Below are positions 5,860-13,508 of a stretch of DNA of 17,281 nucleotides, one piece after another. The stretch spans positions 1 through 17,281 of the forward strand of contig JAEEMF010000051.1 of NCBI GenBank assembly GCA_016283075.1, given 5' to 3'. The notes below the pieces were generated by a model. That model made no database searches and was not told the DNA's origin. It saw only the letters and a list, made by a program, of their open reading frames with translations. Source of the DNA: Bacilli bacterium. Its GTDB lineage: Bacteria > Bacillota_I > Bacilli_A > RF39 > UBA660. The first letter of the stretch is position 1, and every line of letters begins with the position of its first letter. Both the position numbers and the translations under genes were made by a program.

Positions 5860-6345
5860 ATGTTAAACGAAGAAGAAAAAATAAAAATAACTGAAAATGG
5901 TTTAGCAGAATTAAAAGCTGAATATGAAGAATTAACAACAGTAAAAAGACCAGAAAACGTTCAAGCTATTAAAGAAGCAAGAGCACTAGGAGATTTATCA
6001 GAAAATGCTGAATATGATGCTGCAAGAAATGAACAAGCTGTTATTGAAGCAAGAATTACTGAACTAGAAAAAATCTTTGAAAGAGTAGAAGTTATTCGTG
6101 AAGATGAAGTTTCTACTGATTGTGTATCAATTGGAACAAATGTAAAATTAGAATTTGTTGATGATGGAGAAACTGAAGTTTATAGTATTGTTGGTACTAC
6201 TGAAGCTGACCCATTTGAAAATAAAATATCTAATGAATCACCAATTGCTAAAGCTATTTTAGGTAAAAAAGCTGGAGATGTTGTAACAGTTAATACTGAC
6301 TCAGCAAATTACGATGTAAAAGTACTAGAAATAATGGCACAATAA
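5860..6345 (+). CDS. greA: Transcription elongation factor GreA
   Basis: GreA enters the secondary channel of RNA polymerase and stimulates cleavage of back-tracked RNA, rescuing stalled complexes. The 161-aa length is typical. The N-terminal coiled-coil hairpin (about residues 10-80) carries the signature A-R-A-L-G-D-L-S-E-N-A-E-Y, including the acidic tip D-L-S-E-N-A-E, then a D-A-A-R-N-E-Q stretch. The C-terminal FKBP-like domain runs from about 85 to the end (V-G-T-T-E-A-D-P, N-E-S-P-I-A-K-A-I-L-G). Start chosen by AAGGTGAT at 5847-5854. It lies between the tRNA-modification operon and tig with its own promoter and terminator, and its place after the yrrM-yrrN-yrrO block is conserved with Bacillus. 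The stop codon is the loop of the terminator. Confidence 0.97.
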   Translation: MLNEEEKIKITENGLAELKAEYEELTTVKRPENVQAIKEARALGDLSENAEYDAARNEQAVIEARITELEKIFERVEVIREDEVSTDCVSIGTNVKLEFVDDGETEVYSIVGTTEADPFENKISNESPIAKAILGKKAGDVVTVNTDSANYDVKVLEIMAQ

Positions 6346-6357
6346 TGTGCTTTTTTT
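6337..6357 (+). terminator. Intrinsic terminator with the greA stop codon in its loop
   Basis: GCACA (6337-6341), loop ATAA (6342-6345), TGTGC (6346-6350), then seven T. The loop contains the TAA stop (6343-6345). Confidence 0.85.
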
Positions 6358-6368
6358 CTTTTTAAACC

Positions 6369-6397
6369 TTGTAATAATAAGGATTTTAGTATATACT
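6369..6397 (+). promoter_or_regulatory. Candidate tig promoter
   Basis: TTGTAA (6369-6374), 17 bp, TATACT (6392-6397); predicted start about 6404, leader of about 19 nt that includes AAGGAG. Confidence 0.6.
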
Positions 6398-6409
6398 ATA
6401 AATGTTTTG

Positions 6410-6415
6410 AAGGAG
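6410..6415 (+). promoter_or_regulatory. Shine-Dalgarno deciding the tig start at 6423
   Basis: AAGGAG ends 7 nt before the ATG at 6423 but only 1 nt before an in-frame ATG at 6417, which is too close for efficient initiation. Confidence 0.8.
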
Positions 6416-6422
6416 AATGAAT

Positions 6423-7694
6423 ATGGCAAAGAAACAAGAAAAGAAAAATGTAGAAGAAATTATTGTTACTATAGATGGTAAAGAGTGGCAAGATGCTTTA
6501 GATAAAGCTTTTGAAAAAGCAAATAAAAAAGCTAAAATTGATGGATTCAGACCAGGTAAAGCTCCAAAAGAAGTATTCTTAAAGAAATATGGTGTTGAAG
6601 CATTATTTATGGATGCAGGAGATATCGTTTTAGAATCAGCATATCAAAAAGCCTTTGAAGGAAAAGAAAAATTAGACTTAGTTGCTCAACCAGAAGTTGG
6701 TTTAAAATCAGTTGATGAAAAACACATTGAATTTGTATTTACATTAACTACTAGACCAGAAATTAAATTAGGTGATTATAAGAACCTAAAAGTTAAAAAA
6801 GAAGCTGTTAAGGTAACTGAAAAAGAAATTACTGAAACAATTGATCAAATGAGAGCTAAATACGCTGAAAGCGTTATTAAAGAAGATGGAGCTAAAGTTG
6901 AAAACGGTGATGTAGCTGTAATCGACTTTGAAGGATTCAAAGATGGAGTTGCTTTCCCAGGTGGAAAAGGTGAAAACTATGATTTAACAATCGGTAGTAA
7001 CACTTTTATTCCAGGATTTGAAGAACAATTAATTGGTATGAAAGTTGGAGAAACTAAAGATGTTAATGTAACATTCCCAGAAGACTATCATGCTGAAGAA
7101 TTAAAAGGTGCTCCAGTAGTATTTAAAGTTAAAGTTAATGAAATAAAAACAGTTGTTATTCCAGAAGTAGACAAAGAATTCTTTGCAGATCTTGGAATGG
7201 ATGATATTGAAACTTTAGATGACTTAAAGAAAAATGTTAAAGAAACAATTAAATTAAGAAAAGAAGCAGATGCTGATAATAAATACATTGACGATTTATT
7301 AGCTGCAGCAGCAAAAGAAGCTGAAGTAGATGTACCAGAAGTTATGATTCATGATGAAGCTCATAGAATGGTACATGAATATGAAGATAGATTAAAAATG
7401 CAAGGAATTACACTTGATCAATTCTTTAAAATTACTCATTCAAGTGAAGCAGAACTTATGGAAAAAATGCATGACGATGCTAAAGCAAGAGTAACTTATA
7501 GATTAATTCTAGAAGAAATCGTTAAAGTAGAAAAACTAGAAGTATCTGAAAAAGAAGCTGAAAAAGAAGCTGAAGAACTTGCTAAAAAATACCAAATGAA
7601 GAAAGATGAATTCGTTAAAGCATTTGGTGGACTTGATATGATTAAATATGATTTATCAATGAGAAAAGCTATAGATGTATTAAAGGGTGAGTAA
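6423..7694 (+). CDS. tig: Trigger factor, ribosome-associated chaperone and prolyl isomerase
   Basis: Binds near the ribosome exit tunnel and shields nascent chains; it also carries a peptidyl-prolyl isomerase domain. The 423-aa length is typical. The N-terminal ribosome-binding domain has the signature G-F-R-P-G-K-A-P (41-48) followed by V-F-L-K-K-Y-G. The FKBP-like isomerase domain is at about 160-243 (G-D-V-A-V-I-D-F-E-G, F-I-P-G-F-E-E-Q-L-I-G-M-K-V-G-E). The helical, highly charged C-terminal domain (about 245-423) is the substrate-binding part. Start set at 6423 by Shine-Dalgarno spacing; using 6417 would add two residues. It is a single-gene unit with its own promoter and terminator. 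Base composition is slightly less AT-rich and more regular than in neighbouring genes, as expected for a highly expressed gene. The TAA stop forms three bases of a GUAA tetraloop in the terminator. Confidence 0.97.
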   Translation: MAKKQEKKNVEEIIVTIDGKEWQDALDKAFEKANKKAKIDGFRPGKAPKEVFLKKYGVEALFMDAGDIVLESAYQKAFEGKEKLDLVAQPEVGLKSVDEKHIEFVFTLTTRPEIKLGDYKNLKVKKEAVKVTEKEITETIDQMRAKYAESVIKEDGAKVENGDVAVIDFEGFKDGVAFPGGKGENYDLTIGSNTFIPGFEEQLIGMKVGETKDVNVTFPEDYHAEELKGAPVVFKVKVNEIKTVVIPEVDKEFFADLGMDDIETLDDLKKNVKETIKLRKEADADNKYIDDLLAAAAKEAEVDVPEVMIHDEAHRMVHEYEDRLKMQGITLDQFFKITHSSEAELMEKMHDDAKARVTYRLILEEIVKVEKLEVSEKEAEKEAEELAKKYQMKKDEFVKAFGGLDMIKYDLSMRKAIDVLKGE

Positions 7695-7708
7695 TCACTC
7701 TTTTTTTT
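7685..7708 (+). terminator. Intrinsic terminator whose GUAA tetraloop contains the tig stop codon
   Basis: Stem GGGTGA (7685-7690) with TCACTC (7695-7700), one G-U pair, loop GTAA (7691-7694), then eight T. GUAA is a stable GNRA tetraloop, and the UAA stop is its last three bases. Confidence 0.85.
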
Positions 7709-7720
7709 ATATTCTAATTA

Positions 7721-7741
7721 TGTTATTATTAAAATAGGTGA
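7721..7741 (+). promoter_or_regulatory. Extended -10 promoter joined to the ribosome binding site deciding the start at 7747
   Basis: TGT plus TATTAT (7724-7729) is an extended -10; 6 nt later the Shine-Dalgarno AGGTGA (7736-7741) begins, 5 nt before the ATG at 7747. At the -35 position (17-bp spacing) lies the T-tract of the tig terminator (7701-7706). The longer reading frame starting with GTG at 7738 would begin inside the Shine-Dalgarno and is rejected. Confidence 0.7.
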
Positions 7742-7746
7742 AGTAT

Positions 7747-9135
7747 ATGAAAAATAGAAATGGTTTTACTTTGATAGAGTTATTAGCAGTAATCTTAGTA
7801 CTTGGTATTATTGCACTTATTGCAATACCACAAGTAAATAAAGTAATAAATGAATCAAAGGTAGGTGCCAATGTTGCAACTGCTAATACATATTATAAAG
7901 AGGCACAAAGTGTTTGTCAGATAAACTTATTAAATGAAAAGGAACATGAAGGTATATTTAATTTATCTGAATATCAAGACAATATTGAAGGTAATAAAAA
8001 TGTTACTGGATATGTAAGAGTCAATAATAGCTGTTCCATAGAACTTGTTATGGTAGCTGATAATACTTCGGATTATTGTTATGTTAAATCCTATAATGAT
8101 GATACAGTAAGATACTATAAAAAGTCAGAAGGCGGAGCATGTGATGTAGATGGTAAAGAAGAAACAGGACTTTCTTGTTTTGAATACACAGAAAATAGTG
8201 GAGAAATAACTATTACTGGTTATAAGTGTGGTGGACAAATAACATCTATGTCTAGTACATCAAGAGAGGCTTTAATGGAGCAAGGTATACAAATTCTTTC
8301 TCATACAGCTGGAGAAGCTATGGATGTAGTTATTCCTGCATCTATTGGTGGTAAACCAGTTGTAAAAATAGGAGATAGTGCCTTTTCTGTTATTAATAGT
8401 GTTGATCCTGAAACATATGAAATAGGTATTGATTTAAATAAAAAAGTTATTATCAATTCGGTAGTTATTCCATCCTCAGTAAGAGAAATCGGAAACTTTG
8501 CATTTGCTACTAATAATATTACAAGCTTAACATTATCAGAAGGATTACTTAGTGTTGGTTTAGCAGCATTTATGGGTAATAAAAGTTTAAATACTTTATA
8601 TTTACCAAATAGTGTTATATCTATAGGGGATTATTGTTTTGCAGCATCTAACTTATCTTCTATTGCAATAGGAAATAATCTTTCAAAAATATCAACGGGT
8701 GCTTTTGGATATAATAAAATTAAAAGTGTTAATATTCCAGATAGTGTAACTAAAATAAGTGATCAAGCATTTGCAAAAAATCAGCTTACAACCATAGATT
8801 TAAACAATGTTGAAAAAATTGGTAATCAAGCATTCCGTAGTAATAATCTTTCATCTATAAACTTAAATAAAGTTCAAGAAATAGGTGATGGCGCATTTCA
8901 TTTAAATAATTTAACAAGAGTTGTAATTCCATCAACAGTAACTAAAATTGCACGAGGTGCCTTTGGAATTGTTGTAAATGATGAAGAATTAGGTAATGCT
9001 GAATTAAAAACAGTTGTTAATAATACAGGGAAGTCATTTGACTGGGGGGAAATCTTATTTTGGAATTCTAGTGAAAAGTTTGAAACTGGAGTTGCAAGTT
9101 ATTATTCATTAAGTGTAGATATAATAAAGGAGTAA
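7747..9135 (+). CDS. Type IV prepilin-like protein fused to BspA-type leucine-rich repeats
   Basis: 462 aa in three parts. Residues 1-30 are a class III (prepilin) signal: N-G-F-T-L-I-E-L-L (5-13) and a long hydrophobic helix, with the prepilin peptidase site between G6 and F7 and the conserved Glu at mature position 5 (E11). Residues 31-165 are a pilin-like head with five Cys, among them C57, C96, C111 and C132. Residues about 205-406 contain nine BspA-like (LRR_5) repeats of about 22 aa, each with an I-G-x-x-A-F core. After that, V-V-N-N-T-G-K-S-F-D-W-G resembles the end cap I recall in LRR_5 surface proteins. Expected role: a pilin or pseudopilin displaying an adhesion or ligand-binding repeat domain. 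No prepilin peptidase, assembly ATPase or platform gene is in the window. The next gene starts 1 nt after the stop, with AAAGGAG overlapping the end, so the pair is co-translated. Confidence 0.88.
   Translation: MKNRNGFTLIELLAVILVLGIIALIAIPQVNKVINESKVGANVATANTYYKEAQSVCQINLLNEKEHEGIFNLSEYQDNIEGNKNVTGYVRVNNSCSIELVMVADNTSDYCYVKSYNDDTVRYYKKSEGGACDVDGKEETGLSCFEYTENSGEITITGYKCGGQITSMSSTSREALMEQGIQILSHTAGEAMDVVIPASIGGKPVVKIGDSAFSVINSVDPETYEIGIDLNKKVIINSVVIPSSVREIGNFAFATNNITSLTLSEGLLSVGLAAFMGNKSLNTLYLPNSVISIGDYCFAASNLSSIAIGNNLSKISTGAFGYNKIKSVNIPDSVTKISDQAFAKNQLTTIDLNNVEKIGNQAFRSNNLSSINLNKVQEIGDGAFHLNNLTRVVIPSTVTKIARGAFGIVVNDEELGNAELKTVVNNTGKSFDWGEILFWNSSEKFETGVASYYSLSVDIIKE
8359..8964 (+). repeat. 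Nine BspA-like leucine-rich repeats within the prepilin fusion
   Basis: Phe of the A-F core falls at residues 213, 253, 275, 298, 320, 342, 363, 384 and 406. Spacing is 40 and then 22, 23, 22, 22, 21, 21, 22, so the first two are separated by about one unit lacking the motif or by a loop. Repeats differ in sequence at the DNA level, so they are an old expansion rather than a recent tandem duplication. Confidence 0.85.
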
Positions 9136-9136
9136 T

Positions 9137-9544
9137 ATGAAAAAGTATAGTGTTGTATTTGGAATTATATTAGTTGTATTATTTATATATATAATTGGTC
9201 TTATTAGTTATAACAATAAATATAGTGATAAGACTATCAAAAAAGAATTAGGTGCAAAACTATCAGAAATAGGTAAAACATATTATGAAGAATTTTATTA
9301 TGATAAAGCTTTAGAAGGAGATCCTACTAAACTTATAAATATTGATAATGGTATTAAAATAGATCTTAGTAGTTTATCTTCTTATGAATTCTTAGACAAT
9401 TTTTTTAAAGAAGATATTGTTAATAAAAGAACTAATGAGAAATGTGACTATGATTCTACTTTAGTTATTATTTATCCGGATAGTCCTTATAAAAAGAGTG
9501 ATTATCATATTGAAACAGTTATAAACTGTGGTATAGAAAATTAG
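9137..9544 (+). CDS. Small membrane-anchored pilin-like partner protein
   Basis: I do not recognise a named family. The 135-aa product has a Lys-rich start, one hydrophobic helix (about 4-25) and an extracellular remainder with two Cys (near 103 and 131) that could form a disulfide. Its layout resembles the pilin-like head of the preceding gene: G-K-T-Y-Y-E-E-F-Y-Y corresponds in place to N-T-Y-Y-K-E-A-Q. The end pattern 'C-D-Y-D-S-T...Y-K-K-S-D-Y...C-G' occurs in small pilin-like proteins that I recall from related gut bacteria. It lacks the G-F-T-L-I-E prepilin cleavage motif, so it would stay membrane-anchored. It starts 1 nt after the prepilin-LRR stop, with AAAGGAG 5 nt upstream, so it is coupled and probably works with it as a minor pilin, anchor or chaperone. 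Its TAG stop lies in the 5' arm of the terminator. Confidence 0.7.
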   Translation: MKKYSVVFGIILVVLFIYIIGLISYNNKYSDKTIKKELGAKLSEIGKTYYEEFYYDKALEGDPTKLINIDNGIKIDLSSLSSYEFLDNFFKEDIVNKRTNEKCDYDSTLVIIYPDSPYKKSDYHIETVINCGIEN

Positions 9545-9564
9545 ATTTATATCTAATTTTTTTT
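9537..9564 (+). terminator. Intrinsic terminator of the prepilin operon, with the stop in its 5' arm
   Basis: Perfect 10-bp stem AAAATTAGAT (9537-9546) and ATCTAATTTT (9551-9560), loop TTAT, T run to 9564. The TAG stop (9542-9544) is in the 5' arm. The stem is almost all A-T pairs. Confidence 0.75.
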
Positions 9565-9565
9565 A

Positions 9566-9574
9566 TGATATAAT
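9566..9574 (+). promoter_or_regulatory. Extended -10 promoter of the ABC exporter operon
   Basis: TGA plus TATAAT (9569-9574), with the usual -35 position falling in the upstream terminator hairpin and showing no match. Predicted start is about 9581 and the leader about 32 nt, opening with a weak GTTA/TAAC hairpin (9581-9594) before AAAGGA (9601-9605... A-rich Shine-Dalgarno) ahead of ATG 9613. Confidence 0.6.
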
Positions 9575-9612
9575 TATATAGTTAGTTTTATAACAAATAG
9601 AAAGGACTAATT

Positions 9613-11373
9613 ATGTTTAAGTTATTTAAAAATTTTACATTAAAGGAAAAATTAGTTATTTTAGCCTGCTTAATACTTGTTGGTGCTAATGTAGGTTTAG
9701 AACTAAGAATCCCTGACTATATGTCAAAGATAACTCAGCTTGTACAAACTGATGGTAGTAAAATGAGTGAAATACTTACTCAAGGAGCATATATGGTTAT
9801 ATGTGCTTTTGGTAGTTTAGTAGCTTCTATTATTGTAGGTTATCTTGCTGCTAGATTATCTTCATCTTTTTCATTAAGCATTAGAGAGAAAGTCTTTAAT
9901 AAAGTACAAAGTTTTGGTACTGAAGAAATAAAGAAATTCTCTACTAGTAGTTTAATTACACGTACAACTAATGATATTACACAAATAGAAATGTTTATTG
10001 CAATGGGACTTCAAATGACATTTAGAGCTCCTATTATGGCAATATGGGCTATCTCAAAAATTATTAATAGAAGTTTACAGTGGAGTATGCTTACAGCAGG
10101 ATGCGTAGTACTTTTACTTGCTACTGTTATATCTTTAATGATTATTGTAGTACCTAAGTTTAAAGTAGTACAAAAATTAATTGATAAGATTAATGGACTT
10201 ACTAGAGAAAACTTAACTGGTATTAGAGTAATAAGAGCATTTAATGCTGAAAAGTTCCAAGGTAAGAGATTTGAAAAAGCTAATAAAGAATTAACTGATA
10301 CTCAGTTATTTATTCAAAGAAGACTTGCTATATTAAGTCCAGTTATGAACTTAGTAATGCATGGTTTAACATTTGGTATTTATATAATAGGTGCATACTT
10401 AATATCAAATTCACTTATATCAGAAAAGATTACTGTTTTTTCTAATATGGTAGTATTCTCAAGTTATGGTATGCAAGTTATTATGTCATTCTTAATGCTT
10501 GCCTTTATCTTTATGATATGGCCTCGTGCTAGTATTTCAGCTAATCGTATTAATGAAGTATTAGACGAAGAAGTTACTATTAAATCTGGAGAATTTGATG
10601 GTACTACAAGTGAAGTAGGTACTGTTGAATTTAAGAATGTTTCATTTAAATATCCAGATGCTGATGAATATGTTATTAAAGATGTATCATTTAAAGCTGA
10701 AAGAGGAGAAACAGTTGCTTTTATAGGTTCTACTGGATCTGGTAAATCAACTCTTATTAACTTAGTTCCTAGATTTTATGATGCTACAGATGGAGAAGTA
10801 TTTGTAGATGGAGTAAATGTTAAAGATTATAAGATTAAAGCTTTAAATAATAAATTAGGTTATATATCACAAAAAGCTTTTATGTTTACAGGATCTGTTA
10901 AAGAAAATGTAGCATATGGTGATAATGGTAAAGGACAAATTAGCCTTGATAAAGTAAAAGAAGCTATTGAAGTAGCACAAGGTAAAGATTTCGTTGAAAA
11001 GATGGATAAAACTTATGATGCTCATATAGCTAGAGGTGGTACTAATGTATCAGGTGGTCAAAAACAAAGATTATCTATTGCCAGAGCTATAGCAAGAGAA
11101 CCTGAAATCTATATTTTTGATGATACATTCTCTGCACTTGACTATAAGACTGATTTAACTTTAAGAAAAGAGTTAAAGAAATATACTAAAGATGCAACTA
11201 GTTTAATAGTTGCACAAAGAATTGGTACTATAATGAATGCTGATAAAATAATTGTACTTGATAATGGAAAATGTGTTGGAATGGGAACTCATAAAGAACT
11301 ACTTAAAACTTGTGATGTTTATAAAGAAATTGCTTTATCACAACTTAGTAAGGAGGAACTAGAAAATGCCTAG
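9613..11373 (+). CDS. ABC exporter half-transporter, subunit with degenerate ATP site
   Basis: First subunit of a type IV (B-family) heterodimeric exporter, 586 aa: six membrane helices in about 1-310, then a nucleotide-binding domain. Walker A G-S-T-G-S-G-K-S-T is at 372-380, the Q-loop glutamine at 420, and signature V-S-G-G-Q at 479-483. Walker B I-F-D-D (501-504) carries Asp504 where the catalytic Glu should be. The switch histidine is Gln535 (V-A-Q-R). Both losses are the known marks of the degenerate subunit in pairs such as BmrC/BmrD, LmrC/LmrD and TM287/TM288. The substrate cannot be deduced; drugs, peptides or lipids are possible. It overlaps the partner gene by 8 bp (ATGCCTAG), and the partner's AAGGAGG lies inside this gene, so the two are made together. 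Confidence 0.93.
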   Translation: MFKLFKNFTLKEKLVILACLILVGANVGLELRIPDYMSKITQLVQTDGSKMSEILTQGAYMVICAFGSLVASIIVGYLAARLSSSFSLSIREKVFNKVQSFGTEEIKKFSTSSLITRTTNDITQIEMFIAMGLQMTFRAPIMAIWAISKIINRSLQWSMLTAGCVVLLLATVISLMIIVVPKFKVVQKLIDKINGLTRENLTGIRVIRAFNAEKFQGKRFEKANKELTDTQLFIQRRLAILSPVMNLVMHGLTFGIYIIGAYLISNSLISEKITVFSNMVVFSSYGMQVIMSFLMLAFIFMIWPRASISANRINEVLDEEVTIKSGEFDGTTSEVGTVEFKNVSFKYPDADEYVIKDVSFKAERGETVAFIGSTGSGKSTLINLVPRFYDATDGEVFVDGVNVKDYKIKALNNKLGYISQKAFMFTGSVKENVAYGDNGKGQISLDKVKEAIEVAQGKDFVEKMDKTYDAHIARGGTNVSGGQKQRLSIARAIAREPEIYIFDDTFSALDYKTDLTLRKELKKYTKDATSLIVAQRIGTIMNADKIIVLDNGKCVGMGTHKELLKTCDVYKEIALSQLSKEELENA

Positions 11374-13486
11374 ACCTGGACAAAATATTGAAAAACCAAA
11401 AAACTTTTTCCAATCAATAAAAAGATTATTCCATAATCTAAGAGAATATAGAATAATCTTAACAATTATTTTAGTACTTTCATTCTTAAGTGCAGTATTT
11501 TCTATAGTAGCACCTAATCTTTTATCTAAAATAACAGATGAAATAACAGATGGTATTAAACCTAATACCGAAGTACTTCAAGAGCTTGGTACAAAAATCT
11601 ATACTAACTTATCAAGTGTAGATCAAACTAAAATACTAGAAATACTTTCTAGTGATAAGATAAGTATTGAAGATAAAATAGCATTTGATGCTTTTATAAA
11701 ACGTAATAATTATGAAACTGAGTTATTTTCACTTCCTGAAAGTATTCTATCTTTATTAATTGATGATATTAACTATAAAGGAAATGTTATTACTTATAAA
11801 GAACAAATGAAGTTTATAGAACTTATGAGTACTATGGGAGATTCATTAGAAAACTTAGATAAACTTCCAGAAAGTATTTATACTTTAGTTGAACCAAAGA
11901 TTAATATTTCAAAGATTAAACATTTTGCTATTATACTTGCAATTTTATATATATTAAGTTCAATCTTTAATTATATTCAAGGATTTGGTATGGCTACTGT
12001 ATCAAATATTTTTGCTAAGAAACTTAGAACTAATATATCTCATAAAATAAATAAGTTACCTTTAAAATATTTTGATACTTTTGAAACAGGAGATATTCTT
12101 TCTAGAATTACAAATGATGTTGATTTAATAAGTCAAAACTTAAATCAAAGTTTAGCTACTCTTGTTTCTAGTGCAACTTTATTCTTAGGTGCATTATTTA
12201 TGATGTTCTATACAAATGCTTTAATGGCTATTACAGCAGTAGGAGCAAGTGTAATAGGATTTGTATTTATGTTTATAATTCTTTCTAAGAGTCAAAAATA
12301 CTTTATAAGAAAACAAAAAGAACTTGGTGATTTAAATGGATATATTGAAGAAATGTATTCTGGTCATACAGTTGTAAGAGCTTATAATGGAGAAGAAGAT
12401 GCTAAGGAAGAGTTTTCTAAATTAAATAAGAAATTATATAAGAGCAATTTAATGAGTCAGTTCTTATCTGGACTTATGCCTCCATTTATGGGATTCATTG
12501 GTAATTTTGGATATGTTTGTGTTTGTGTAGTAGGAGCTCTTCTTGTTATGAATAATCAAATTACATTTGGTGTAATAGTAGCATTCATGATTTATGTAAG
12601 ATTATTTACTAATCCACTTTCACAAATAGCTCAGGCTATGACATCTATGCAATCTACTGCAGCAGCTGCTGAAAGAGTATTTGAGTTTGTAGATGAAAAA
12701 GAAATGACTTTAGAAGATAGTTTAACTAAGACTTTAGATAAAAAAGAAGTTAAAGGTGAAATAGTATTTGATCATGTTCGTTTTGGATATGATAGTAATA
12801 GAGATATAATTCATGACTTTAGTGCTTCAGTAAAACCTGGTCAAAAGATTGCTATTGTAGGTCCTACAGGAGCAGGAAAAACAACTATGGTTAATTTACT
12901 TATGAAGTTCTACGAAATTAACTCTGGAGATATTACAATTGATGGAGTATCTATTCATGATTTAACAAGAGAAAATATTCATGATTTATTCTGTATGGTT
13001 CTTCAGGATACTTGGCTATTTAATGGTACTATCCGTGATAATATCAAGTTTAATGAAGAAAGAATTACTGATGAAGAAATAATGTCTGCTTGTAAAACAG
13101 TTGGAGTATCACATTTTATTAAAACACTTAGTGGTGGACTTGATGCTGAAATAGGAGATTCTGATAGTATTTCAGGAGGTCAAAAACAATTATTTACTAT
13201 TGCTCGTGGTATGCTTAAAAATTCTCCATTCTTAATACTAGATGAGGCTACAAGTAATGTTGATACAAGAACTGAAGAGTTAGTACAAAAAGCTATGGAT
13301 AAATTAACAGTAGGGAAAACATCATTTATCATTGCACATAGATTATCAACTATTAAAAATGCCGATTTAATACTTGTAATGGATAATGGTGATATAGTTG
13401 AAAAAGGAACTCATGAAGAACTTTTAAAGAAGAATGGTTTCTATGCTAAACTATATAATTCCCAATTTGAAAAAACAGAAATATAA
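11366..13486 (+). CDS. ABC exporter half-transporter, catalytic subunit with large extracytoplasmic insert
   Basis: Second subunit of the heterodimer, 706 aa. The ATPase motifs are intact: Walker A G-P-T-G-A-G-K-T-T (499-507), Q-loop Q547, signature I-S-G-G-Q (602-606), Walker B L-I-L-D-E with catalytic E627, and switch H658 (I-A-H-R-L). It is longer than its partner because about 130 residues (roughly 52-182) are inserted between membrane helices 1 and 2, a position facing outside the cell. A comparable extracellular domain has been described in BmrD. The insert is charged and predicted mainly helical, with no Cys. The remaining helices occupy about 185-430. The start ATG overlaps the end of the first subunit gene. 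The TAA stop is in the 5' arm of the terminator. Confidence 0.94.
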   Translation: MPRPGQNIEKPKNFFQSIKRLFHNLREYRIILTIILVLSFLSAVFSIVAPNLLSKITDEITDGIKPNTEVLQELGTKIYTNLSSVDQTKILEILSSDKISIEDKIAFDAFIKRNNYETELFSLPESILSLLIDDINYKGNVITYKEQMKFIELMSTMGDSLENLDKLPESIYTLVEPKINISKIKHFAIILAILYILSSIFNYIQGFGMATVSNIFAKKLRTNISHKINKLPLKYFDTFETGDILSRITNDVDLISQNLNQSLATLVSSATLFLGALFMMFYTNALMAITAVGASVIGFVFMFIILSKSQKYFIRKQKELGDLNGYIEEMYSGHTVVRAYNGEEDAKEEFSKLNKKLYKSNLMSQFLSGLMPPFMGFIGNFGYVCVCVVGALLVMNNQITFGVIVAFMIYVRLFTNPLSQIAQAMTSMQSTAAAAERVFEFVDEKEMTLEDSLTKTLDKKEVKGEIVFDHVRFGYDSNRDIIHDFSASVKPGQKIAIVGPTGAGKTTMVNLLMKFYEINSGDITIDGVSIHDLTRENIHDLFCMVLQDTWLFNGTIRDNIKFNEERITDEEIMSACKTVGVSHFIKTLSGGLDAEIGDSDSISGGQKQLFTIARGMLKNSPFLILDEATSNVDTRTEELVQKAMDKLTVGKTSFIIAHRLSTIKNADLILVMDNGDIVEKGTHEELLKKNGFYAKLYNSQFEKTEI

Positions 13487-13508
13487 GATGTAAATCTTAT
13501 ATTTTTTT
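13479..13508 (+). terminator. Intrinsic terminator of the ABC operon, with the stop in its 5' arm
   Basis: Stem AAATATAAGAT (13479-13489) and ATCTTATATTT (13494-13504), loop GTAA (13490-13493, a GNRA tetraloop), T run to 13508. The TAA stop is at 13484-13486. Confidence 0.8.

Noticed and set aside
7088..7288. Minus-strand open frame of 66 codons
   Set aside because: Antisense to tig; Ser/Leu/Phe-rich shadow with no ribosome binding site.
7738..7746. GTG start for the prepilin fusion
   Set aside because: The GTG is part of the Shine-Dalgarno AGGTGA; starting at 7747 gives a normal prepilin leader.
7747..9544. Complete type IV pilus locus
   Set aside because: Only one prepilin-like gene and a small partner are present; no peptidase, ATPase or platform protein is encoded here.
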